From NCBI GenBank assembly GCA_028280485.1, contig JANQLS010000021.1, forward strand, positions 1 to 58,727: a stretch of 58,727 nucleotides of DNA, read 5' to 3'. The translations under genes and the position numbers were made by a program. A model generated the notes under the pieces. That model was given only the letters and a program-made list of their open reading frames with translations, had not been told where the DNA came from and made no database searches. How positions within the stretch are numbered: position 1 is the first letter of the stretch; the number at the start of each line of letters is the position of its first letter. Shown piece after piece: positions 23,695 to 30,450 of this stretch. The stretch is from Planctomycetota bacterium (GTDB taxonomy: Bacteria > Planctomycetota > UBA8108 > JACQVS01).

Positions 23695-26442
23695 ATGGTC
23701 CAACTTCTTTTTCAAGATACAGCCGGAAAAGATCAAAGAGTCGACATCGGCTCCAAGATCATCATGGGGCGATCTCCTGAGGTCGATTTTAAAATAACTC
23801 TCAAGGGTGTTTCCAGAAAGCACGCCTGTATCGAGCGGGATGGAAATCGATTTATCTTAGAAGATCTCGGAAGCACCAACGGAACATTTTTAAACGATAA
23901 ACGAATCAATAAACCCACTCTTCTAAAGTCGGGTGACAAGATTCGCTTGGGACAACAAACCCTGATCTTCAAAGAAAAAACGGCGCCGACGGTTCAACCT
24001 CCAACCAAAACACTTAAAAGTCTTGAGACCGAACCTCTCAATTATCACGAGGTCCAAAATTCAAAAGGGAACTCCCCCCAAAATCAACTTCCTCGAAAAG
24101 AAGGAAAGTTTCAATTAGAGAAACTGCTGGGTCGAGGAGGGATGGGAGAAATCTATCTGGCCAAAGACTTAGACTCTGGGCAAGAAGTCGCCGTTAAATT
24201 CATTCAATCTCATATCGGGAAAAAAGAATCCTTCTTAGAACTCTTTCACAACCGCGAAGCCGCCTTAGCTCGACAGATCAACCATCCCAATATCACGCGT
24301 GTCTACGAACATGGGATCACTCAAGATCTTCATTTTATCTCGATGGAGTACACTCATGGATTGAACCTCCAACAAGAGATGAAGAGGAGGCAATTAAGGA
24401 TCAGCGAATCGATTGAAATCCTGATTCAAGTGAGCCGCGGATTAGCTGCCGCTCACCGCCAGGGTGTAATTCACAGTGATATCAAACCCTCGAATATCAT
24501 CATCGGAGAAAAAACTGATTCTTCAACTTTTTCAAATCCCGATATCGAGGGCTCCATTGAGCTCGAAGATGATATTTTGGAATTTGAAACGGAGTTCCCA
24601 ACTTCCTCTGAATCGAGTGACACTCCTATTGAAGAAGGTGTTCTTCAAGAAATTCAAAGGCGATCTAAAAACAACACTAAAGATCTGCTCCTCAATCCGC
24701 CTTACTTCGAACGAGCCTCCGAACGGAGATTTTTAGAATTCTATCTCAGTCGAGCGTATCAAGGCTTCGGTCAATTCGTTTTGATCGAAGGGGACTCTGG
24801 CACTGGGAAAGACCGATTAGTTAGTGAATTCTTGAGAGTTCCAAAAATCAACGAACTAGGCGCCTTGAGAAAATTTGATGGCCTAGTTTTAGAATTTGAT
24901 GCCTCTCGCATCGAGGGCGTCCCCACTCTCTTTCGTCAACTCTTCCCCGACAAGCCCCAAAATGAAACCAACCAAACGAAGATGTGTGAGGCGATCTGTG
25001 AACATCTGTCCTCAGAAAACGCTCAGCCTACCATCCTTCATGTTTTGGGCCTTGGAAGCCTTCAACCTCTCGCCGCCCATCTCCTCTCGCTCTTAGGCGC
25101 TGAACTCAAAGACATTCCTTTATTAGTTCTCGCTACTGTGACCACGCCTGAAACGGGACATCCAAGAACGGTAGCTGCTTTACTCTCTGCCCTAAATCCC
25201 GTCACGAAGGAACTTTTTCTGCGCCCACTCACGGAGTACCAAACGCAGCGTTTCATTCAAGAATTGTTTAATGATGAGTGCCCTTCTAGCCAACTCCACG
25301 AGGATCTCTATCGGTTGAGTCAGGGGAATTTTTCTCGACTCCTCGATGTCTTGAAGAATTTCTTCGATCGGCATCTTTTGACCATCGACTCCCGGTCGGG
25401 GCTGGTCAAATATCGCCCCAACGCTCGCGAAGTCGAACTCGAAGAAGGAAAAGTACAATACGAAGCCTACTTAGCTCGGGGAAAAATTGAACAAAAGGTT
25501 TTAGAAAACGCCGCCTTCATCGGACACAAGTTTTTCTTCGACACCCTCCGCAAGGCCACGGAAGTTGAAGAAACCGCCCTTTTCTTCATCATGAAGAGTC
25601 TCGTTTCGGCGAGGTTCCTCATCGAAGAAGAACGCTCTTGGTATCGATTCACCAACCGGTCCTTTCAAAAGTACTTGGCCGAATCCTCTCCTGAATTTGA
25701 ATCCCCTTCTCTTCACAGAAAAATCATTCGCTGGCTCAACAGCGCTCCCCTAGAAGAATCTTCAGACTTACTCATTCTCAAAGCCCAGCATTTAAAAAGT
25801 GCGGGCGAAACCGCAAACGCCGTCAAAGCATTCCTAACGGCTTCCAACATCGCTCGAGACAAATACGATCACGAAACGGTTCAATATACCTTTCATGAAA
25901 TTTTGTCGATCTATCGCGATCAACGACGGCGCCCGGCCATCAAAAAACGGATTCAAGAGATTCTTCAAGAGACCTTCCAACGAGAAGGAAACTGGTACGA
26001 GATCCTCGGGAAACTAGCTTCCAAGGAAGTCGATGCTTGGGTCAAGATCGTCGATTTTGGAATCTCCTTTAGAGCTATATCCGATCCCAATGAAATCGAT
26101 GTTACCGATGGCCCTCAGATGGGAACTCCTCGCTACATGGCTCCCGAACGTATTCAAGGGGCCAAGGGTGGACCAGCTTCTGACATGTTCTCATTGGGTA
26201 TCATGTTTTTTGAAATGATAACGGGGAGTCGCCCCTTCCCCAATCTTTCGCGCAAAAACACGATGAAGGCCAACGCAACTCGAAAGATCAAACTCCCTAA
26301 AAAACTTCAATCGCAACTCCCAGAGCCATTAGTCGACCTTTTACATTCACTCCTTGCTCACAATCCTCAAGAGCGACCTAGTGCAGAAGAAACCATTCGT
26401 CTTTTAACAAAATTACAATACGAACATTATCCTAATAACTAA
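23695..26442 (+). CDS. FHA-Ser/Thr kinase with an ATPase module nested inside the kinase domain
   Basis: A 915-residue signalling protein. Residues 1-95 are an FHA phosphothreonine-binding domain (GRSPEVD, SRKHA, GSTNGTFLN). A Hanks-type kinase starts at about 139: glycine loop GRGGMG (146-151), catalytic K168, helix-C E188, catalytic loop HSDIKPSN (260-267). The kinase then breaks off for about 510 residues. That stretch holds a P-loop ATPase with Walker A GDSGTGKD (366-373), AAA_16/STAND-like features (ELFLRPLTEYQ, LSQGNFSRLLDVL) and a helical C-part. The kinase resumes with VKIVDFGIS (D787), GTPRYMAPER (APE at 816-818) and SDMFSLG (830-836) to the C-terminus. The two kinase pieces together make one domain of normal size. 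No Walker B aspartate is evident. HRD is HSD. No membrane segment is seen. The start ATG precedes the FHA fold directly. Confidence 0.9.
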   Translation: MVQLLFQDTAGKDQRVDIGSKIIMGRSPEVDFKITLKGVSRKHACIERDGNRFILEDLGSTNGTFLNDKRINKPTLLKSGDKIRLGQQTLIFKEKTAPTVQPPTKTLKSLETEPLNYHEVQNSKGNSPQNQLPRKEGKFQLEKLLGRGGMGEIYLAKDLDSGQEVAVKFIQSHIGKKESFLELFHNREAALARQINHPNITRVYEHGITQDLHFISMEYTHGLNLQQEMKRRQLRISESIEILIQVSRGLAAAHRQGVIHSDIKPSNIIIGEKTDSSTFSNPDIEGSIELEDDILEFETEFPTSSESSDTPIEEGVLQEIQRRSKNNTKDLLLNPPYFERASERRFLEFYLSRAYQGFGQFVLIEGDSGTGKDRLVSEFLRVPKINELGALRKFDGLVLEFDASRIEGVPTLFRQLFPDKPQNETNQTKMCEAICEHLSSENAQPTILHVLGLGSLQPLAAHLLSLLGAELKDIPLLVLATVTTPETGHPRTVAALLSALNPVTKELFLRPLTEYQTQRFIQELFNDECPSSQLHEDLYRLSQGNFSRLLDVLKNFFDRHLLTIDSRSGLVKYRPNAREVELEEGKVQYEAYLARGKIEQKVLENAAFIGHKFFFDTLRKATEVEETALFFIMKSLVSARFLIEEERSWYRFTNRSFQKYLAESSPEFESPSLHRKIIRWLNSAPLEESSDLLILKAQHLKSAGETANAVKAFLTASNIARDKYDHETVQYTFHEILSIYRDQRRRPAIKKRIQEILQETFQREGNWYEILGKLASKEVDAWVKIVDFGISFRAISDPNEIDVTDGPQMGTPRYMAPERIQGAKGGPASDMFSLGIMFFEMITGSRPFPNLSRKNTMKANATRKIKLPKKLQSQLPEPLVDLLHSLLAHNPQERPSAEETIRLLTKLQYEHYPNN

Positions 26443-26819
26443 AGTAGTCAATTAACTAAAGTAGTCGTCTCGCTCCGCGAGGCGTCTCCTGACTACGGTG
26501 ATAATTATAAAACGGTCAAAGTCCACCCTTTCGAGTATCCATCCCTTTTTTAATCTGATTTGATTGAAGCCTTTGACAAAACCTCTATACAAGCCGACGC
26601 ACTATTCCTCAATCATATATGAATGCTTTAAATCGCCTCGCGGAGCGAGACGACTACTAGAGAAAACCTTATCAGTACCAAATCATTCCGAAAAACTGTT
26701 CTTCCCCCAAAAGCCTTCTCTAAATATGCCGGATTTATCAGCGTGAGTTAGACTCCTTAGGAGAATTGTGATGAGAGAGATTTCGTTGTGAATCGCCTTC
26801 TCAACCCTTAGTTCCGGGA
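26443..26819. other. Spacer with a GTAG-terminated element
   Basis: The 377 bp between the FHA-kinase and the zinc-ribbon gene have no supported gene. An extra GTAGTC copy lies just after the kinase stop (26444-26449), followed by the 197-bp element at 26461-26657. The remaining 160 bp contain no recognisable structure and probably the promoter for the zinc-ribbon gene. Confidence 0.65.
26461..26657. repeat. GTAG-terminated inverted-repeat element, GTCTCG variant (197 bp)
   Basis: The left arm GTAGTCGTCTCGCTCCGCGA followed by GGC (26461-26483) and the right arm (26635-26657) are exact reverse complements over 23 nt. This GTC variant of the arm is not seen in other elements of the window, so the two arms resemble each other more than any other copy. 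The interior encodes nothing recognisable. Confidence 0.9.
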
Positions 26820-27227
26820 ATGAATGCTATGTGCCCTCACTGCCAAAAAGCTATGGTGATCTTCGAACTCGAAGGAATCGAGGTCGATCATTGTTTGCAC
26901 TGTCGTGGTACCTGGCTGGATTCGGGAGAGCTCGATCACCTGATCGAGTTGGCCGAAGTGAACCCAGGTTGCTTTACCGATGCTTTGCACCAGGCGAAAA
27001 AAGGTTCGAAGAAGGAGATCTGTTGCCCTCGTTGCAACCGAAACCTTCATTCCGTTCATATTCACGATGACCTGGAACTCGATGAATGCCCTCGAGGCCA
27101 TGGTATTTGGTTTGATCAGGGAGAAATTCGACGACTCGTCGAAAGCTTCAAAGAAGGGGAAGAAGGAGCCGTGGCTTCGTTCATGGCTAATCTCTTAAAG
27201 AGTGAACTTGCATCTGAAACAAGTTGA
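26820..27227 (+). CDS. Double zf-TFIIB zinc-ribbon protein
   Basis: A 135-residue protein with two zf-TFIIB-type zinc ribbons. The first has CPHC (5-8) and CLHCRGTWLDSGELDHL (about 25-41); the second has CPRC (about 69-72) and CPRGHGIWFDQGEI, where the second CxxC has become C-P-R-G-H. The C-terminus is a charged helix. Such proteins are common and of unknown function, probably binding zinc and a partner protein or nucleic acid. It is followed 84 bp later by lemA and then an M48 protease that itself ends in zinc ribbons, suggesting a functional group. Confidence 0.85.
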   Translation: MNAMCPHCQKAMVIFELEGIEVDHCLHCRGTWLDSGELDHLIELAEVNPGCFTDALHQAKKGSKKEICCPRCNRNLHSVHIHDDLELDECPRGHGIWFDQGEIRRLVESFKEGEEGAVASFMANLLKSELASETS

Positions 27228-27311
27228 GATTCAGCAAATAGAAAAGAATGAATCGGGTCATTCGAATTTGTTTGATTGGAAACAAAACGATACCCAAAGG
27301 GAGAAGTGAAT

Positions 27312-27878
27312 ATGGATCCTGTTCTATTGATTTTATTGGCCTTAGGTGGCGCCGTCGCCCTCAGTGTCATCAGTTTTATCGTTCTCTACAACGGCTTAGT
27401 TACGCTTAAAAATCAAGCTAAGAACGCCTGGGCTCAAATCGACGTACAATTAAAGAGGCGACACGACTTGATCCCCAACTTAGTGAATACCGTTAAAGGT
27501 TACGCTGAACACGAGCAAACCACTTTAGAAAACGTGATCAAAGCTCGGGGTCAAGCTGCTGGTGCCCAAGGTACCAATGATCAAATTCAAGCAGAACAGA
27601 ATCTTTCAGGCGCCCTGGGACGGTTGATGTTAGTGGTTGAGCAATATCCTGATCTACAAGCCAATGAAAACTTCATGTCGCTACAAGAAGAATTGACCTC
27701 AACTGAAAATAAATTGGGTTTCGCTCGTCAGCTCTACAACGACCAAGTGTTGTTTTATAAAAACAAGCTCGAAACCTTTCCTGCCAACATGGTAGCTGCA
27801 TTTTTTCAGTTCCAACCCGAACCTTACTTCGAACTTGAAAATCAGCAAGAGCGTCAAGCTCCTGAAGTTGCTTTCTAA
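27312..27878 (+). CDS. lemA: LemA family membrane protein
   Basis: A protein of about 188 residues with one N-terminal membrane segment (VLLILLALGGAVALSVISFI) followed by the long helical LemA domain. The signature is VTLKNQAKNAWAQIDVQLK, then RRHDLIPNLVNTVKGYAEHE and the C-terminal FPANMVAAFFQFQPEPYFEL. The function of LemA is not well defined; it is often encoded beside HtpX-like proteases, as here. I use the ATG at 27312, preceded by GGGAGAAG, rather than the ATG at 27276, which adds 12 hydrophilic residues before the membrane segment. Confidence 0.93.
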   Translation: MDPVLLILLALGGAVALSVISFIVLYNGLVTLKNQAKNAWAQIDVQLKRRHDLIPNLVNTVKGYAEHEQTTLENVIKARGQAAGAQGTNDQIQAEQNLSGALGRLMLVVEQYPDLQANENFMSLQEELTSTENKLGFARQLYNDQVLFYKNKLETFPANMVAAFFQFQPEPYFELENQQERQAPEVAF

Positions 27879-27979
27879 GCAACGCCCAACGATCTAACCG
27901 TTGACGAAACAGATTTAAGGGTGGCATGAGAGCCCTTAGATGGAAGTGAAGAACCGAGAGACGCTCTGCTGATATTATT

Positions 27980-29455
27980 ATGTGGGAAGCGATCGAACGT
28001 AACCGCCGAAGAAGTTGGATGCTCATCAGCATCATGGCCCTCATCTTGATGGGCCTGGGTGCCATGTGTGGCGGTACGTTCTGGGGAGGGGCGGGTGCGT
28101 TCCTCGGAGCCTTAGGAGCCCTCGCTCTTTGGGCCGTACTCCTTGCCGCAACCTTCCTTCAAGGAGAACAACTGGTTCTTCTCTGCTCGGGGGGTCAAAA
28201 GATCGAAAAGGAAGACTGCCCTCGCCTCTATAATGTCGTTGAAGAGATGACGATAGCAGCAGGCCTTCCCAAGCTACCCGACATTTACGTCATCGAAGAT
28301 GCCATCCCCAATGCATTCGCTGCAGGGAGAAATCCCAAGTCAGCGATCGTCGCGGTCACCACGGAGCTCCTCGCCCGACTGGATCGCGATGAACTTCAAG
28401 GGGTCATCGCTCACGAAGTCGCTCACATCAAGAATCTCGATGTTCGATTCATGACGATCGCCTCGGTGATGGTGGGAAGCATCGTCATGCTCAGCCAAAC
28501 CTACGTTCGCCTGATGTTCATCGGAGGAAAGAAGCGAACGTGTTCCAAGGCAGGAGTTCATCCGGCATTCATGATCGCCGGGATCATCTGCGCACTTTTG
28601 GCACCGATCGCTGCTCGCCTCCTCTACTTTGCATGCAGCAGAAAACGTGAATTTCTTGCCGATGCTTCAGCGGCCCGCTTCACGCGTTACCCAGTGGGCT
28701 TGGCTTCGGCACTAGAGAAAATCTCGGGGAGAGTCCTCTCCTCTGAAAAACTCAATCAAGCGCTTCTGCCGATGTACATCGTGAACCCTCTTCAATCGAT
28801 GTCAGCCGTCGGCATGTTCTCGACCCATCCTTCGACCGATGAACGCATTAAGATCTTAAGAACGATGGGAGGACGCGCCGGGTTGATGGATTACGAAAAC
28901 GCTTTTCGTAAGGTCAAAGGTAAGAAATCGCGTTGCTTAGGACAACGAACTTTGACTTCGGGAGAGAGTCGGGGAATTCAAGCGAGAGAAGCAAATGACA
29001 ACCCCGCCGAGAGCTTGGGGACTTTAGAACGCTTTCAGGAAGTCACCGACCTCATCGGGCGTATGGCTAACCTGCTTATGATGCAGTGTTCTTGTGGAGT
29101 TAAAATTAAAGTCCCCGAAGAATTCGATCAAGATGCTATCGAATGTCCTCGCTGTGGAACTGTTAACACTTTACCCCGAGCTAAAGAGAAAGCTCAAGAG
29201 GAAGCACCAGCGCCTAATCTTCAACAAGGAGTCGAGCAAGCTACCGTCGCGGGAGCAGCTGTAGCAGAAGCAGCTTTCCAAACACTAAGATTTGAACGGC
29301 AAGGAAAAGGTTGGGAATCGTTCCGATGCTCTTGTGATCGGGTCATTCAAATCGCCCCGAGCTTCCGTGGTGAATTCATTAAATGCCCACGCTGTAAGCG
29401 AGAGGTGGAAGTCGCGGAGAAGGTTGAAGAAGAGGTAGTTACTGAGGAGAACTAA
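27980..29455 (+). CDS. HtpX-like M48 membrane protease with C-terminal zinc ribbons
   Basis: A 491-residue zinc metalloprotease. Two N-terminal hydrophobic segments (about 14-34 and 38-60) precede the M48 domain: PNAFAAGRNPKSAIVAV, the zinc motif HEVAH (145-149), and the third ligand E224 in KREFLADASA. Two further membrane segments lie between them (about 158-176, 196-217). The HPSTDERI motif closes the protease domain. Beyond the usual HtpX length there are two CSC...CPRC zinc ribbons (about 373-403 and 449-481), not part of standard HtpX. A role in membrane protein quality control is likely, with LemA as partner. Its stop codon directly abuts the stop of the convergent lipoprotein gene. 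Confidence 0.9.
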   Translation: MWEAIERNRRRSWMLISIMALILMGLGAMCGGTFWGGAGAFLGALGALALWAVLLAATFLQGEQLVLLCSGGQKIEKEDCPRLYNVVEEMTIAAGLPKLPDIYVIEDAIPNAFAAGRNPKSAIVAVTTELLARLDRDELQGVIAHEVAHIKNLDVRFMTIASVMVGSIVMLSQTYVRLMFIGGKKRTCSKAGVHPAFMIAGIICALLAPIAARLLYFACSRKREFLADASAARFTRYPVGLASALEKISGRVLSSEKLNQALLPMYIVNPLQSMSAVGMFSTHPSTDERIKILRTMGGRAGLMDYENAFRKVKGKKSRCLGQRTLTSGESRGIQAREANDNPAESLGTLERFQEVTDLIGRMANLLMMQCSCGVKIKVPEEFDQDAIECPRCGTVNTLPRAKEKAQEEAPAPNLQQGVEQATVAGAAVAEAAFQTLRFERQGKGWESFRCSCDRVIQIAPSFRGEFIKCPRCKREVEVAEKVEEEVVTEEN

Positions 29456-29743
29456 TCAGCGCCGTCTACAATCTTCTTCCCTGTCATCCTCGTAATAATA
29501 TTCATCCAGCCCATAGTGATCATCTGAAGGGGTTCCGAGCTCCGGGTAGTGAGTATCCCTTAATAAACCCTTATCATCCCAAAGATGGCCGGTATAACTC
29601 GATTCTAAAGTGGGTTTATGACCCCAGGGGTCCAACGGAGCCATCTCATAGGTTCTACGCGAATGTCGGCAGGAAGATGCCCAAACCCCGATCAAAATCA
29701 AGCAGCTCAATAAGGTGAGTAATCTGATTCTATTAAAATCCAT
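29456..29743 (-). CDS. Small putative lipoprotein
   Basis: A protein of about 95 residues. The ATG at 29743 gives a standard lipoprotein signal: MDFNRIRLLTLLSCLILI then GVWASSC, where the Cys would be lipidated. The mature part is polar, rich in Tyr/Asp/Glu and ends DCRRR. No known domain. A longer frame to 29842 would place a hydrophilic stretch before the signal and is rejected. Its start lies within the last codons of the upstream lipoprotein gene (29733-30167), so the two are coupled. Its stop touches the htpX-like stop with no gap between the convergent genes. Confidence 0.65.
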   Translation of the reverse strand: MDFNRIRLLTLLSCLILIGVWASSCRHSRRTYEMAPLDPWGHKPTLESSYTGHLWDDKGLLRDTHYPELGTPSDDHYGLDEYYYEDDREEDCRRR

Positions 29744-30167
29744 CAAACAATCCCCGTTTGTCGTAATAAGTCTCCCCGAGCCACGTTGAACCGTACTTTT
29801 TCTGAGAGTATTTCCCCTTCTCGGAGTATTTCTTTTCTTCATCTTTAGGGGGGCCCATCTTGAAGAAATCCCAGGGTCGCTCGTAGAGATCTGACCGGGT
29901 TACGGCGTCGACTTGAGGTAAAGTGGGAAAGATAGATCGGTAGGACTCTTCGGTTGACTCTTCTTCGATTTCTTCAAGCTCAATGGGGTCGATGGCGATT
30001 TCTTCTTCGACCGTATCTTCTTTAAAAGCTTTTTGCCCGTGTTTAGGTTTATAGAAACTATCGATGGTGTGTTCAGGCACTTGATGGCAGGAGGTGAGGG
30101 ATGCGCTTAATCCTATTAAAGCGACACATACAATGATTTTTATGAGTGAATTCAAAATCGTATTCAT
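29733..30167 (-). CDS. Putative acidic lipoprotein
   Basis: A 144-residue protein with a signal of lipoprotein type (IKIIVCVALIGLSASLTSC, Cys at about 27). The mature part is acidic in the middle (EEEIAIDPIELEEIEEE) and then Lys/Tyr-rich. The closing region (WLGETYYDKRGLFDGF) resembles HLWDDKGLL in the following gene, so the two small lipoproteins may be related. Function unknown. Two small overlapping lipoprotein genes in a row suggest an envelope-associated pair. Confidence 0.65.
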   Translation of the reverse strand: MNTILNSLIKIIVCVALIGLSASLTSCHQVPEHTIDSFYKPKHGQKAFKEDTVEEEIAIDPIELEEIEEESTEESYRSIFPTLPQVDAVTRSDLYERPWDFFKMGPPKDEEKKYSEKGKYSQKKYGSTWLGETYYDKRGLFDGF

Positions 30168-30341
30168 AGGATTAAGAGGATTAAATTAGGCTTTAATTCG
30201 CAACGAAACCTAAATGAAAATCCAAAGCGTAAGCGAGGGACAGGAGTCAATACACGTAAAAGTGTATTTCAGTTAAAGGTCTAGCGCGAGCGATAATAAA
30301 ACTTAGCTCAGCGCAATCGAAGATCGTATGAGTAATTAAAA

Positions 30342-30367
30342 GACAGCACACAGCGTGTGCCTACTAC
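30342..30367 (-). repeat. Single GTAG-palindrome arm, GCACACG variant
   Basis: The reverse complement is GTAGTAGGCACACGCTGTGT followed by GCTGTC, one base different from the arms at 34295 and 34454. It lies between polA and the lipoprotein genes, all on the minus strand, and is followed at once by the two-hairpin repeat at 30372-30436. A segment at about 30225-30290 resembles part of the element at 14454-14645 (AAGCGTAAGCGAGGGA then GGAGTCAA). Confidence 0.85.
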
Positions 30368-30371
30368 CATC

Positions 30372-30436
30372 TTTAGGAGTGTGCTGGCAAAGCTAGCTTA
30401 CACGATGGAGCGGCCGATAGCTGCGACCATTATTAC
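30372..30436. repeat. Two-hairpin repeat, copy 2
   Basis: Second copy of the segment at 22993-23060. Stem 1 is GTGT/ACAC instead of GTGC/GCAC, and stem 2 is GCGGC-cgata-GCTGC instead of GTCGC-cgata-GCGAC, so differences keep the pairing. It lies 14 bp downstream of the polA stop on the minus strand, in the same relation as copy 1 to the ferredoxin gene. A 3'-end processing or termination role is plausible. Confidence 0.75.
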
Positions 30437-30450
30437 AGCTATATTACCCT

